A DNA stretch of 64,000 bases from Serinicoccus kebangsaanensis (GCF_008919445.1 NZ_VSLG01000014.1:31344-95343); one strand, 5' to 3'; numbered from the stretch's first letter, positions 44,156 through 54,837 are shown. Made by a program: numbers and translations. Notes: generated by a model not told the origin, from the letters alone.

Positions 44156-45844
44156 TCAGGCCGATCCGGACGTCACGGCGTCCAGATCGTCCGCGTCGAC
44201 GATGCGGTAGGCATACCCCTGCTCGGCGAGGAACCGCTGCCGGTGGGCGGCGAACTCGGCGTCCACCGTGTCCCGCGTCACCAGCGTGTAGAAGTGCGCC
44301 GTCCGCCCGTCGCCCTTGGGCCGCAGCACCCGACCCAGCCGCTGCGCCTCCTCCTGCCGGGACCCGAAGGTGCCGGACACCTGGATGGCGACGCTGGCCT
44401 CGGGCAGGTCGATGGAGAAGTTCGCGACCTTGCTGACGACGAGCAGGCTGATCTCGCCCTCGCGGAACGCGCGGAACAGCTCCTGCCGGCGCGCCACCGT
44501 CGTCTCCCCGGTGATGAGCGGCGCGTCCAGCCGGTCGGCCAGCTGCTCGAGCTGGTCGAGGTACTGCCCGATGACCAGCGTGGGCTGGCCGCGGTGGTGC
44601 GCCACCAGCCGGTCGACCACGGCGTCCTTGGCCGGTGCGCACGCCGCGAACCGGTAGCGCTCGTCCGGCTCGGCGACGGCATACGCCATCCGCATCGCCT
44701 CCGGCATGCTCACCCGGACCTCGACGCAGTCCGCGGGCGCGATGTAGCCCTGCGTCTCGATGTCCTTCCACGGCGCGTCGAACCGCTTGGGGCCGATGAG
44801 CGAGAAGACGTCGGACTCGCGGCCGTCCTCGCGCACGAGCGTGGCGGTCAGGCCGAGGCGGCGACGCGCCTGCAGGTCGGCGGTCATCCGGAAGATGGGG
44901 GCCGGCAGCAGGTGCACCTCGTCGTAGACGATGAGGCCCCAGTCGCGGGCGTCGAGCAGGTCCAGGTGCGGGAAGACGCCCTTCCGCCTGAGCGTGAGGA
45001 CCTGGTAGGTCGCGATGGTGACCGGGCGGATCTCCTTGCGGGAGCCGGAGTACTCCCCGATCTCGTCCTCGGTGAGCGAGGTGCGTCGCAGCAGCTCCTC
45101 GCGCCACTGCCGGGCGCTCACCGTGTTGGTGACGAGGATCAGGGTGGTGGTCGACGAGCGCGCCATCGCCCCCGCCCCGACCAGCGTCTTGCCCGCTCCG
45201 CAGGGGAGGACGACGACGCCGGAGCCGCCGTCCCAGAAGCCGTCGACGGCCTGCTGCTGGTAGGGCCGCAGGGACCAGTCGGCGGTGTCCAGGTCGATGG
45301 GGTGCGCCTCGCCGTCGACGTAGCCGGCGAGGTCCTCGGCGGGCCAGCCGACCTTGAGCAGCTCCTGCTTGAGGTGGCCGCGCTCGGAGGCGTGCACCCG
45401 CACCGTGTCGTCGTCCACGCGGTCGCCGACCAGGGGCTTGATCTTCTTGTGCCGCAGCACCTCTGCCAGCACGGCGCGGTCGGTGGTGCGCAGGATCAGC
45501 ACCGGCTCCTCGCCGCCTTCCCCGGAGCCGACGACCTCCTTGGTGAGCGTGAGCCGGCCGTAGCGGGCCATCGTCTCGGCGACGTCGACCAGCAGCGACT
45601 GGGGCACGGGGAAGCGGCTGTGCTCGATCAGCGCGTGCACGACCTGCTCGGCGTCGTGCCCGGCGGCGCGGGCGTTCCACAGGCCGAGCGGGGTCACGCG
45701 GTAGGTGTGCACGTGCTCGGGTGCCCGCTCGAGCTCGGCGAAGGGCGCGATGTCGCGCCGCGCCGCCTCGGCGCCGTCGTGGTCGACCTCGAGCAGCAGG
45801 GTCTTGTCGGACTGGACGATCAGGGGGCCGTTCATCGTGGGCAT
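44156..45844 (-). CDS. bacterial XPB-type DNA helicase
   Basis: 562-residue SF2 helicase close in length to mycobacterial XPB. GPLIVQSDKTLLLEVDHDGA at the N-terminus, Walker A LPCGAGKTLVG, DEVH box IVYDEVHLLP, motif III RLGLTATLVRED with the RED residues typical of XPB, and motif VI QRLGRVLRPK are present. It unwinds DNA 3'-5' and is implicated in repair. ATG 45844 was taken; an internal ATG at 45835 matches the start of known XPB proteins slightly better. It is divergent from the riboflavin operon. Confidence 0.93.
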   Translation of the reverse strand: MPTMNGPLIVQSDKTLLLEVDHDGAEAARRDIAPFAELERAPEHVHTYRVTPLGLWNARAAGHDAEQVVHALIEHSRFPVPQSLLVDVAETMARYGRLTLTKEVVGSGEGGEEPVLILRTTDRAVLAEVLRHKKIKPLVGDRVDDDTVRVHASERGHLKQELLKVGWPAEDLAGYVDGEAHPIDLDTADWSLRPYQQQAVDGFWDGGSGVVVLPCGAGKTLVGAGAMARSSTTTLILVTNTVSARQWREELLRRTSLTEDEIGEYSGSRKEIRPVTIATYQVLTLRRKGVFPHLDLLDARDWGLIVYDEVHLLPAPIFRMTADLQARRRLGLTATLVREDGRESDVFSLIGPKRFDAPWKDIETQGYIAPADCVEVRVSMPEAMRMAYAVAEPDERYRFAACAPAKDAVVDRLVAHHRGQPTLVIGQYLDQLEQLADRLDAPLITGETTVARRQELFRAFREGEISLLVVSKVANFSIDLPEASVAIQVSGTFGSRQEEAQRLGRVLRPKGDGRTAHFYTLVTRDTVDAEFAAHRQRFLAEQGYAYRIVDADDLDAVTSGSA

Positions 45845-45880
45845 AACGGTATGCCGCCCGTCCCGCATTCCGTCCCTCAC

Positions 45881-45903
45881 CCACCGGGCGTCGCTCGTGG
45901 TTG
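45881..45903 (+). repeat. solitary core of the 32-bp repeat family
   Basis: One copy of CCACCGGGCGTCGCTCGTGG plus TTG, matching the cores at 16567-16746 and 49652-49802. It lies 43 bases before the promoter of the riboflavin operon. Confidence 0.75.
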
Positions 45904-45945
45904 CCCTGCCGCCCACCGGAGACGTCCGGTGCGGATCCGGCGCGC

Positions 45946-45951
45946 TAGACT
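45946..45951 (+). promoter_or_regulatory. -10 box of the riboflavin operon
   Basis: TAGACT about 20 bases before the 5' side of the FMN riboswitch. The same hexamer precedes the DUF3263 and MBL genes. No good -35 is evident. Confidence 0.5.
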
Positions 45952-45970
45952 GGCGGTGAACGACATACGC

Positions 45971-46092
45971 GCTCCGGGGTCGGTGAAACTCCGAGCCGGC
46001 GGTGACAGTCCGCGACCCGACCGCAGCCAGCGGCCGGTTGACCTGGTGGAACTCCAGGACCGACGGTGAAAGTCCGGAAGGGAGGCAGCGCG
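45971..46092 (+). ncRNA. FMN riboswitch (RFN element)
   Basis: The conserved RFN blocks appear in order: GGGGTCGGTGAAACTCCGAG, GGCGGTGACAGTCCGCGACC, CCGGTTGACCTGGTGGAACT and ACCGACGGTGAAAGTCCGGA followed by AGGGAGG. It senses flavin mononucleotide and represses the rib genes that follow. Two hairpins lie directly downstream and probably form the expression platform. Confidence 0.95.
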
Positions 46093-46141
46093 TGGGTCGG
46101 CGGCTCGACCGCCCACCCACCCGTCGCGGGCCACCGCGACG
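46092..46141 (+). promoter_or_regulatory. riboswitch expression-platform hairpins
   Basis: A 12-bp stem (46092-46103 with 46109-46120, one mismatch, loop CTCGA) and an 8-bp stem (46122-46129 with 46134-46141, loop GCCA). Neither has a T-run, and the ribD ribosome site is about 60 bases further on. They may halt RNA polymerase when FMN is bound; the mechanism is inferred. Confidence 0.5.
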
Positions 46142-46212
46142 CGTGGCGGCGTGATCCGTCGTCCTACCTCACCTCCCTGCGTCCCCGGGCATCGACCTGG
46201 AGAGGACGTCCG

Positions 46213-47274
46213 GTGACCGGCCCCCCACTCGTCGGCGTCGACCTCGACGCCGCGCTCGACCGCGCCGTCGCCCTGGCGGGACGGGGCCCGGCACGCGACC
46301 GCAACCCCCGCGTGGGCTGCCTGCTGCTCGCGCCTGACGGCAGCATCGTCGCGGAGGGCCACCACGGCGGTGTCGGCACCCCGCACGCCGAGGCCACGGC
46401 GCTCGCCGCCGCCGGGCCGTCCGCACGGGGCACGACCGCGGTCGTCACGCTTGAGCCCTGCTCCCACCACGGGCGCACGCCGCCGTGCGCCGAGGCGCTG
46501 GTCGCGGCCGGTGTCGCGCAGGTCGTGTATGCCGTCGCCGACCCCACGCACGCGGGCGGCGGCGCGGCCCTGCTCGAGGCGGCGGGGGTGGGGGTGCGCG
46601 AGCACCGGCACACCGCGTCGGAGCGGCTGGTCGCCGACTGGGCGCGCGCCGCCGCCCTGGGGCGCCCGCACGTGACCTGGAAGGTGGCCAGCACCCTCGA
46701 CGGACGGGTCGCGGCGGCCGACGGCACCAGCCGCTGGATCACCTCGCCGCAGGCGCGCGCCGAGGCGCACCGGGTCCGGACGCAGGTCGCCGCGGTCGTG
46801 GTGGGGACTGGGACCGCGCTGGCCGACGACCCCTCGCTCACCGCACGTGACCACCGCGACCGGCTGCTGCCGGACCAGCCGCTCCGGGTCGTGGTGGGTC
46901 ACCGGGACCTGCCGGCCTCGAGCCGGCTCGCCGGCCCGGACGCAGGAGACGCCACGACCACCGAGGGGGAGGTGCTGCACCTGCGCACCCACGACCCGGT
47001 GCAGGTGCTCGCCGCGCTGCGCGAGCGGGGGGTGCACAGCGTCCTGCTCGAGGGCGGACCGACCCTCGCCGCAGCGTTCTGGCGGGCCGGTCTGGTCGAC
47101 GAGCTGCTCGTCCACCTCGCCCCCGCCCTCCTCGGCGCCGGTCCCGGCGCCGTCCCCGACCTGGGCATCGGCACGATCGCCGACGCGGCCCGGCTGGAGC
47201 TGGTCGAGGTCGACCGGCTCGGCCCCGACCTGCAGCTGCGGCTGCGCCCCATCCCTCCTGAGGAGCTGCACTGA
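46213..47274 (+). CDS. ribD: bifunctional riboflavin deaminase/reductase
   Basis: 353-residue two-domain enzyme for the second and third steps of riboflavin synthesis. The N-terminal deaminase has zinc motif TPHAEATAL and LEPCSHHGRTPPC; the C-terminal reductase starts near VTWKVASTLDGRVAAADG and contains VLLEGGPTLAAAFW. The GTG at 46213 follows GGAGAGG. It is the first gene under the FMN riboswitch and overlaps ribE by one base (TGATG). Confidence 0.96.
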   Translation: MTGPPLVGVDLDAALDRAVALAGRGPARDRNPRVGCLLLAPDGSIVAEGHHGGVGTPHAEATALAAAGPSARGTTAVVTLEPCSHHGRTPPCAEALVAAGVAQVVYAVADPTHAGGGAALLEAAGVGVREHRHTASERLVADWARAAALGRPHVTWKVASTLDGRVAAADGTSRWITSPQARAEAHRVRTQVAAVVVGTGTALADDPSLTARDHRDRLLPDQPLRVVVGHRDLPASSRLAGPDAGDATTTEGEVLHLRTHDPVQVLAALRERGVHSVLLEGGPTLAAAFWRAGLVDELLVHLAPALLGAGPGAVPDLGIGTIADAARLELVEVDRLGPDLQLRLRPIPPEELH

Positions 47275-47869
47275 TGTTCACCGGCATCGTCGAGGAGCTC
47301 GGCACGCTCGTCTCGCGCGCCGACGGGCCTGACGCGAGCGTCGTCGAGGTCCGCGGGCCGCTCGTGGTCGCGGACGCCACCCACGGCGCGTCCATCGCCG
47401 TCAACGGGGTCTGCCTGACCGTGACCGCGAGCACCGACGACGGCTTCGTCGCCGACGTCATGGCCGAGACCCTGGCCGTCACCACCCTGGGCGGGCTCGC
47501 CCCCGGCGACCCGGTCAACCTGGAGCGCTCGCTGCCGGTGGGTGGGCGGCTCGGCGGCCACATCGTGCAGGGACATGTCGACGGCACCACCACCGTCCGC
47601 TCGCGCACCCCGGGGGAGCGCTGGGAGGTGGTGCGGCTCGCGCTGCCCCCACAGCTGGCGAGGTATGTCGCGCACAAGGGCTCGATCGCCCTGGACGGGG
47701 TCTCGCTCACGGTGTCGGCGGTCGGACCGGACTGGTTCGAGGTCTCGCTCATCCCGACCACCCTGGAGCTGACCACCCTGGGCCACCGCGCGCCCGGGCA
47801 GGCGCTCAACGTCGAGGTCGACGTGCTGGCGAAGTATGCCGAGCGTCTCCTGGACCCGGAGCTGGCCCG

Positions 47870-47873
<4 letters not shown>
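47274..47873 (+). CDS. ribE: riboflavin synthase (alpha subunit)
   Basis: 199-residue enzyme with the two lumazine-binding repeats. It opens with MFTGIVEELGTL; repeat 1 contains GASIAVNGVCLTV and repeat 2 KGSIALDGVSLTV. It converts two 6,7-dimethyl-8-ribityllumazine molecules to riboflavin. The ATG at 47274 and the ATGA overlap with ribBA indicate tight translational coupling. Confidence 0.96.
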
Positions 47874-49185
<1,312 letters not shown>

Positions 49186-49189
<4 letters not shown>

Positions 49190-49650
49190 GCAAGGCCGGA
49201 GCGCCCACCCTGACCGTCGACGGGCGAGGGCTGCGGGTCGCCGTCGTCGCCGCGTCGTGGCACACGACCGTCATGGACGGCCTGCTGGACGGGTCGCGGC
49301 GGGCCCTCGCCGAGGCCGGCGTGGAGGACGTGCGCGAGGTGCGCGTGCCGGGCAGCTTCGAGCTCCCGGTCGCCGCCGCCCGGCTCGCGCGGGAGCAGGG
49401 CGTGGACGCCGTGGTCGCCCTCGGGGTGGTCGTCCGGGGCGGCACACCGCACTTCGACTACGTCTGCCAGGCCGCGACCTCGGGGCTCACGCAGGTGTCG
49501 GTCGAGACTGGCGTGCCGGTCGGTTTCGGCGTGCTCACCTGCGACGACGAGGCGCAGGCGCTGGACCGGGCGGGGCTGCCCGACTCGAGCGAGGACAAGG
49601 GGCACGAGGCCGCGACCGCGGCGGTCGCCACGGCGCTGGCGCTGCGCTGA
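49186..49650 (+). CDS. ribH: 6,7-dimethyl-8-ribityllumazine synthase
   Basis: 154-residue lumazine synthase, the penultimate step of riboflavin synthesis, usually forming pentamers or icosahedra. [30 protein letters not shown] and the C-terminal [12 protein letters not shown] region are typical. The ATG at 49186 overlaps the ribBA stop and follows GAGGAGC. It ends the riboflavin operon; the 32-bp repeat array begins directly after its stop. Confidence 0.96.
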
Positions 49651-49651
49651 C

Positions 49652-49802
49652 CCACCGGGCGTCGCGTGTGGTTGATCTCGGCGCCACCGGGCGTCGAGTG
49701 TGGTTGGCCTGGGTCCCACCGGGCTTCGAGTGTGGTTGGCCTCGGCCTCACCGGGCGTCGCGTGTGGTTGGTTTCTGACCCACCGGGCGTCGCGTGTGGT
49801 TG
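49652..49802 (+). repeat. 32-bp-period tandem array, five units
   Basis: Cores begin at 49652, 49684, 49716, 49748 and 49780, exactly 32 bp apart. Each core reads close to CCACCGGGCGTCGCGTGTGG plus TTG (23 bases), followed by a variable 9-base spacer. The same core occurs at 16567-16746 and 45881. It begins immediately after ribH and ends about 50 bases before the HMG-CoA lyase gene. Confidence 0.92.
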
Positions 49803-49852
49803 ATCGGCGTCGGGTATGCCGCTGCCGTCGGGGCATCTGAGAGGCTGGCGGG

Positions 49853-50791
49853 ATGAGCCGAGCCCTGCCGATGACCGAGCCGCTGCCCGGACAGCCTGAG
49901 CGGGTCACGATCTACGAGGTCGGCCCGCGCGACGGCCTGCAGAACGAGAAGGCGGTCGTGCCCGTCGAGGTCAAGGCGGAGTTCGTCCGGCGGTTGCTGG
50001 CGGCAGGTCTCCAGACGGTCGAGCTCACCAGCTTCGTGCCGCAGAGGTGGGTGCCCCAGCTCGGCGATGCCGAGGAGCTGCTGGACCTGCTGGGGGATGA
50101 CGGCCTGGGCCAGCAGCGCCCGGTGCTCGTGCCCAACGAGCGTGGGCTGGACCGCGCGCTGGAGCGCGGGGTCACCTCGATCGCGATCTTCGGCAGCGCC
50201 ACCGAGACCTTCGCGGAGCGCAACCTCAACCGCTCGGTCGAGGAGTCGGTCCAGATGTTCGCCCCCGTCGTCAAGCGTTCCCTCGACGCCGGGGCGTGGG
50301 TCCGGGCCTACGTCTCGATGTGCTTCGGCGACCCGTGGGAGGGGCCGGTGCCGATCCCGCAGGTCGTCGACGTGTGCTCGCGGCTGATGGACCTGGGCTG
50401 CGACCAGCTCTCGATCGGCGACACCATCGGGGTGGGGACGCCGGGGCACGTCAACCGGCTGATGGACGCCCTGGACGAGGCAGGCATCGGGGCGGAGCAG
50501 ACCGCGGTGCACTTCCACGACACCTACGGCCAGGCCCTGGCCAACACCATGACGGCCATCGGCCGGGGGGTCCGGGTCGTGGACGCCTCGACCGGCGGGC
50601 TGGGCGGATGCCCCTATGCCAAGTCGGCCACCGGCAACCTCGCGACCGAGGACCTGGTCTGGGCGCTCGACGGCCTCGGCATCGAGCACGGTGCCGACCT
50701 GGACCGGCTGGTCGGGACGAGCACGTGGATGGCTGAGCAGCTCGGTCGGCCCGCGCCCTCGCGGGTGGTCCGGGCCCTGGCGGGGAGCTGA
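49853..50791 (+). CDS. hydroxymethylglutaryl-CoA lyase
   Basis: 312-residue DRE-TIM barrel enzyme. EVGPRDGLQNEK carries the metal and substrate Arg-Asp pair, HFHDTYGQALAN gives the metal-binding histidines, and GLGGCPYAKSATGN carries the catalytic cysteine of HMG-CoA lyases. It cleaves HMG-CoA to acetoacetate and acetyl-CoA in leucine or related catabolism. It stands alone here, without the methylcrotonyl-CoA carboxylase genes usually nearby. ATG 49853; a GAGAGG lies upstream. Confidence 0.92.
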   Translation: MSRALPMTEPLPGQPERVTIYEVGPRDGLQNEKAVVPVEVKAEFVRRLLAAGLQTVELTSFVPQRWVPQLGDAEELLDLLGDDGLGQQRPVLVPNERGLDRALERGVTSIAIFGSATETFAERNLNRSVEESVQMFAPVVKRSLDAGAWVRAYVSMCFGDPWEGPVPIPQVVDVCSRLMDLGCDQLSIGDTIGVGTPGHVNRLMDALDEAGIGAEQTAVHFHDTYGQALANTMTAIGRGVRVVDASTGGLGGCPYAKSATGNLATEDLVWALDGLGIEHGADLDRLVGTSTWMAEQLGRPAPSRVVRALAGS

Positions 50792-50834
50792 GCCTCGGGC
50801 CGGCTGGTCGGACCCGCGGCCTGAGCCCGCGCCC

Positions 50835-50840
50835 TACGAT
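50835..50840 (+). promoter_or_regulatory. -10 box of the GPP34 gene
   Basis: TACGAT, 6 bases before the ATG, with no ribosome site. Confidence 0.45.
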
Positions 50841-50846
50841 GGGCCG

Positions 50847-51581
50847 ATGCTGCTGGCGGAGGAACTCGTCCTGCTGCTGCTCGACGACAGGAGGGGCACC
50901 TGGCTGGTCCGCAGGCCCGCGGTCCGCGGGGCGGTGCGGGTGGCTCTCGTGGTCGAGCTGCTGGCCCGGCGCCGACTCTCGCTGCACGACGACGGGGTGC
51001 TGGTCGCGGGGCTGAGCGGCACCACCGGCGGCGACCGGATCCTCGAGCAGGTCGCGCAGCAGGTCGTCGGTCAGCGACCCGCCGAGCTCAGGCGCCCCCG
51101 CCGCGGCGAGGTCGAGGAGCTCCTCGCCCGGCTGCGCGACGCGGGTGTCCTGCGGCGGGCCTGGCTGAACCGCACCCGGCACCTCCCGCGCGACGGGCAC
51201 CCCGAGGCCCGCGTCCAGGCGCGGCTGCGGGAGGCGCTCGGCGTGGACCTGCGGCCGGACCGGCATACCGCGCTGCTCGTGGCCCTCGTCTTCGAGCTCG
51301 GGCTGCTGCGCACCCTCTTGCCGGACGAGGACGGGCTGACCCTCGATCACCGTGCCGCGATCATCGTCGAGGCGCTGCGCACCGACCTGCACTACTTCCC
51401 GACCACACTCGAGGAGGAGGCGCGGGAGCGGCTCGAGGGCCGGGACGTCGCCGAGGGCGTGGGGGACGCCATCACCGGGGTGGGCGACGCGCTGGAGTTC
51501 CTCGAGGTCGTGGTGGGGGCGACCAAGCTGCTCAGCCTCCCGGTGCGTGCCCTGGTCCGGGTGCTCGGGGAGCTGCCCTGA
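50847..51581 (+). CDS. GPP34 (GOLPH3-like) family protein
   Basis: 244-residue all-helical protein of the GPP34 family, homologous to the eukaryotic Golgi phosphoinositide-binding protein GOLPH3. MLLAEELVLLLLDDRRGTW at the start, VALVVELLARRRLSL and LREALGVDLRPDRHTALLVAL match actinobacterial members, whose function is unknown. No signal or membrane span is certain. The ATG at 50847 is 6 bases after TACGAT, suggesting a leaderless transcript. Confidence 0.85.
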   Translation: MLLAEELVLLLLDDRRGTWLVRRPAVRGAVRVALVVELLARRRLSLHDDGVLVAGLSGTTGGDRILEQVAQQVVGQRPAELRRPRRGEVEELLARLRDAGVLRRAWLNRTRHLPRDGHPEARVQARLREALGVDLRPDRHTALLVALVFELGLLRTLLPDEDGLTLDHRAAIIVEALRTDLHYFPTTLEEEARERLEGRDVAEGVGDAITGVGDALEFLEVVVGATKLLSLPVRALVRVLGELP

Positions 51582-51663
51582 GAGGTATGCCTGTGCACAC
51601 GCTCGTGACCCGGGCGTGGCTGGGGCGACGCTCGTGTCCCGAGACAGTGCACGGGCATACCTC
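51582..51663. repeat. inverted repeat between convergent GPP34 and ABC genes
   Basis: 17-bp arms 51582-51598 and 51647-51663 with one mismatch; each arm contains the abundant GGTATGCC motif. The 48-base centre includes the direct repeat ACGCTCGTG twice. It fills nearly the whole gap and starts at the GPP34 stop, so a two-way terminator is likely. Confidence 0.78.
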
Positions 51664-51671
51664 GCGCGCGC

Positions 51672-53174
51672 TCAGAGGCCCGTGATGTCCCGCCGCCGGT
51701 AGCCCACCGCACCCGCGGCGACCAGCAGGACCGCCACCGCCAGGGTCACCAGCACCGCAGTCCAGTCCATGCCCTCCACCGGCAGCTGGGGGAGCGCGGC
51801 CCACGGGGTCAGCCGGGTCAGCCACTCCGGCAGGTCCAGCGCGGTGCCGACCCACGCCATGAACAGGCTCCACCCCACGACCACCCAGGCCACCCAGCCC
51901 AGCCGTGGAGCCCAGCCGTGCACCAGCACGGCGATCCCGAGCGCGACCAGACCACCGGGGGCCAGGGCCAGCGCAGCACCGGCGGTCTCGGCGACGATCG
52001 ACCAGTCGCCCACCGAGCGCGACTGGTTGAGCGCGAGGACGGCGCCCACCACCGCGAGCAGCAGCACGGGCACGAGCGCGGCGATGGCCAGGTGGCTGCC
52101 CAGGAGCCGTCGCCGCGACAGGGCCGTGGACAGGACCAGCTCGGCGTGCCCCCGCTCCTCCTGCTCGCGCAGCCGCCCGAAGAGGCTGACGGCGAGCACC
52201 GCCATGACGACCGACACGATGGACAGCATCGCCACGAAGAACGCCTCGACCAGCCGCTCGGCGCCGCCTCCCATCCGCTCGAAGATGATCCGCAGCTGGG
52301 GCACCTCCTCCAGCATCTCGCCGAAGCTGGTCGACAGCGACCCCATGGCCAGTGCGAACAGCAGCATCCCGATGCTCCAGCCCACGACCTGGCCACGGTG
52401 CAGCCGCCACGCCAGCCCCGAGGCGTCGCGCAGGCGCTCCGGCGCGGTGGCGCGCCCGCGACGGGCGGCCCACAACCCGGCCCCGTGGTCCCGGCCGGCC
52501 TCCAGCGCGACGGCACCGACCACGAGCAGCAGGGTCGCGGCCGCGGGCAGTGCGAGCACCCACCAGCGCTCGTCGGCATACGGGCGGGCCAGCGCCATCC
52601 ACTGCACCGGCGACGCCCAGGCCAGGCGAGCCGTGGCGCCCTCGCCGGAACCGTCGGCGACCGCGCGGAGGGTGTATGCCGCGGCCAGGGTCCACAGGCC
52701 GAGCGCGTTCGCGGTCCGCGCCGAGGCGGTGAGCTGGGCGGCCACGGCGCCGATGCCGAGGAAGGTCGCGCCGACCAGCGCCAGCCCGCCACCGAAGGCC
52801 ACCGACCCGGCCGCCGGCGCCCCGACCACGATCATCGCCACGGCCACCAGCACCCCGAGGGCCGCGCAGGCGGCGAGCCCGACGACCAGCCCCGCGACGA
52901 GCGGCACGTGCCGTGCCACCGCGCCGGAGCGCAGCAGCTCGATCCGACCGTCCTCCTCCTGCGCGCGGGTGGACCGGACGATGCCGAGGACACCCATGAT
53001 GCCGGTCATCGTGGTGATGAGCAGGTCGGCGTTCGCCGGGTCGATGATCTGCTCGTAGGCGGCGGCCGTCGCCGGGACGACAAGGGTCAGGGCCAGCACC
53101 CAGGCGAGGTAGAACCAGCGGCTGCGCCGGGCCGCGAGCCGGACCAGCTCGCCCAGCCCGGTCGCGCCGTTCAT
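51672..53174 (-). CDS. ABC-2-type exporter permease (antibiotic/multidrug type)
   Basis: 500-residue membrane protein with about 12 spans arranged as two homologous halves, like actinobacterial TnrB3-type exporter permeases. Conserved sites are [29 protein letters not shown] in the first half and [23 protein letters not shown] in the second. The ATG at 53174 overlaps the ATPase stop (ATGA). With its partner it should export a hydrophobic compound or antibiotic; the substrate is unknown. Confidence 0.88.
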   Translation of the reverse strand: MNGATGLGELVRLAARRSRWFYLAWVLALTLVVPATAAAYEQIIDPANADLLITTMTGIMGVLGIVRSTRAQEEDGRIELLRSGAVARHVPLVAGLVVGLAACAALGVLVAVAMIVVGAPAAGSVAFGGGLALVGATFLGIGAVAAQLTASARTANALGLWTLAAAYTLRAVADGSGEGATARLAWASPVQWMALARPYADERWWVLALPAAATLLLVVGAVALEAGRDHGAGLWAARRGRATAPERLRDASGLAWRLHRGQVVGWSIGMLLFALAMGSLSTSFGEMLEEVPQLRIIFERMGGGAERLVEAFFVAMLSIVSVVMAVLAVSLFGRLREQEERGHAELVLSTALSRRRLLGSHLAIAALVPVLLLAVVGAVLALNQSRSVGDWSIVAETAGAALALAPGGLVALGIAVLVHGWAPRLGWVAWVVVGWSLFMAWVGTALDLPEWLTRLTPWAALPQLPVEGMDWTAVLVTLAVAVLLVAAGAVGYRRRDITGL

Positions 53175-54058
53175 GCCGACTCGTCGTAGTGCCGCAGGAA
53201 GAGCTCCTCCAGGGTCGGTGGGGTGGAGGTGATCGCGCGGATGCCGAGGGCCGAGAGGCGGGACATGACCGGTCCCAGCTCGGTGTCGTCGACCTGGCAG
53301 GTCAGGCGGTGGCCCTCGATCTGCGCGTCGTGGACGCCGGGAGCGCTCGCCAGCGCCTCCGGCACCGGCGCGGCGAGCTCGGCCACGACCGAGGTGCGGG
53401 TGAGGTGGCGCAGCTCGGCCAGCGTGCCGGACTCCACGATCTGCCCGGCGCGGATGATCGACACGCGGTCGCACAGGTGCTCGACCTCGGACAGGATGTG
53501 GCTCGACAGCAGCACCGTCCGCCCACGGTCCCGCTCGCCGGAGATGACGGCGCGGAACTGCGCCTCCATGAGCGGGTCCAGCCCGCTGGTGGGCTCGTCC
53601 AGCAGCAGCAGCTCGACGTCGGAGGCGAGCGCCGCGACGAGGGCCACCTTCTGCCGGTTGCCCTTGGAGTAGGTCGTGCCCTTCTTCGTCGGGTCGAGGT
53701 CGAAGCGCTCCAGCAGCTGCGCCCTGCGGGTCGTGTCGATGCCTCCGCGCAGGCGCCCCAGCAGGTCGATCACCTCGCCCCCGGTGAGGCCCGGCCAGAG
53801 CGCCACGTCACCGGGTACGTAGGCGAGCCGGCGGTGCAAGGTCGGCGCCTCGCCCCACGGGTCGCCGCCGAGCATCCGGACGGTCCCGGAGTCGGCGCGC
53901 AGCAGCCCGAGCAGCAGCCTGATCGTGGTCGACTTGCCGGACCCGTTGGGCCCCAGGAAGCCGTGCACCTCGCCGTGCGCGACCGACATCGTGAGCTGGT
54001 CCAGCGCCGTGGTGGCGCCGAACCGCTTGGTGACCTCGACGAGCTCGATGGCGTCCAC
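53171..54058 (-). CDS. ABC exporter ATPase (multidrug type)
   Basis: 295-residue ATPase. Walker [19 protein letters not shown], signature [15 protein letters not shown], Walker [16 protein letters not shown] and switch [15 protein letters not shown] are intact; the Lys in the YSKGN signature is common in this exporter branch. The GTG at 54058 lies 7 bases after a TAGCCT box and has no ribosome site, so the message is probably leaderless. It overlaps its permease gene and is divergent from a Nudix gene. Confidence 0.9.
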   Translation of the reverse strand: MDAIELVEVTKRFGATTALDQLTMSVAHGEVHGFLGPNGSGKSTTIRLLLGLLRADSGTVRMLGGDPWGEAPTLHRRLAYVPGDVALWPGLTGGEVIDLLGRLRGGIDTTRRAQLLERFDLDPTKKGTTYSKGNRQKVALVAALASDVELLLLDEPTSGLDPLMEAQFRAVISGERDRGRTVLLSSHILSEVEHLCDRVSIIRAGQIVESGTLAELRHLTRTSVVAELAAPVPEALASAPGVHDAQIEGHRLTCQVDDTELGPVMSRLSALGIRAITSTPPTLEELFLRHYDESA

Positions 54059-54065
54059 AGCAGGG

Positions 54066-54071
54066 AGGCTA
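54066..54071 (-). promoter_or_regulatory. -10 box of the ABC exporter operon
   Basis: TAGCCT on the minus strand, 7 bases before the GTG start. Confidence 0.45.
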
Positions 54072-54148
54072 CTCGCGTCCGATGCGGCTCGTGCCGGTCG
54101 CGACCGGTGGGGCGGGCGGGTGAGGCCGCGGGCCGGTCGGGCGCCGAC

Positions 54149-54154
54149 TACATT
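54149..54154 (+). promoter_or_regulatory. -10 box of the Nudix gene
   Basis: TACATT, 7 bases before the GTG start at 54162; part of a back-to-back leaderless promoter pair with the ABC exporter. Confidence 0.45.
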
Positions 54155-54161
54155 TGGTGAG

Positions 54162-54626
54162 GTGAGCGAGGTCACAGAGGGCGGCGCGAGCGCCAGCGAC
54201 TACCTGCCGCCCGCGGACATCCGGGTGCTCAGCCTGGCGCTGATCCGGCACCCGTCGACCGCCGCGCTCTTCGTGACGGAGTATGTCGACCCCGCCCGGG
54301 ACGAGACGCTGCACCGGCCGGCGGGTGGTGGCATCGAGTTCGGTGAGACCTCCGAGCAGGCGCTGCGGCGCGAGTTCCGCGAGGAGTTCGACACCGAGCT
54401 CGAGGTGGGGGAGCGGCTCGGGGTGCTGGAGAACATCTTCGTCTTCAACGGCCGACCCGGCCACGAGTACATCGTCGTCCACGAGGCCAGCTTCCTCGAC
54501 CCGGTGATGCTCGGCCACGGTCCCTTCCCGGTGCTCGACGCCCCGACCGACGTCGGGCTGTGGCGCCCCGCGACCGGCGCCGACCTGCCCCGGCTCGTCC
54601 CGGACTCCCTCGCCGACCTGCTCTGA
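54162..54626 (+). CDS. Nudix hydrolase
   Basis: 154-residue single-domain Nudix protein. The box appears as [20 protein letters not shown]; the usual glycine after EE is replaced by aspartate in EEFDTEL. The N-terminal strand region [21 protein letters not shown] and a C-terminal Trp in VGLWRP complete the fold. The substrate is unknown. The start was set at GTG 54162, supported by the leaderless -10 box. Confidence 0.83.
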   Translation: MSEVTEGGASASDYLPPADIRVLSLALIRHPSTAALFVTEYVDPARDETLHRPAGGGIEFGETSEQALRREFREEFDTELEVGERLGVLENIFVFNGRPGHEYIVVHEASFLDPVMLGHGPFPVLDAPTDVGLWRPATGADLPRLVPDSLADLL

Positions 54627-54825
54627 GGCATACCGGCGACGATCCGTCCCGCGACACGCCCGGCCCGGACCGGCTCATCCACGCACGTGCACGCCTGGGC
54701 CGTTCTGGCCGGGCGCGTCGTCGGCCCGGGCATGCACGAGATCGCTGCCGCCGGGTATGCCGAGGGCCCCCCGCACCTGACGTGGCGGCAAGGCTGCTGG
54801 CTGAGAGCGGCGGGACGGCACGGCA

Positions 54826-54831
54826 TACCGT
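54826..54831 (+). promoter_or_regulatory. possible -10 box of the M13 peptidase gene
   Basis: TACCGT, 6 bases before the ATG, overlapping a GGCATACC motif; weak by sequence alone. Confidence 0.35.
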
Positions 54832-54837
54832 GGCCCC

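Noticed and set aside
49652..49802. CRISPR array
   Set aside because: Regular spacing, but spacers are only 9 bases, the repeat core is partly variable, and there are no cas genes.
54687..54837. Short open frame before the M13 peptidase
   Set aside because: It reads into the peptidase gene in another frame, has no ribosome site and no recognisable sequence.
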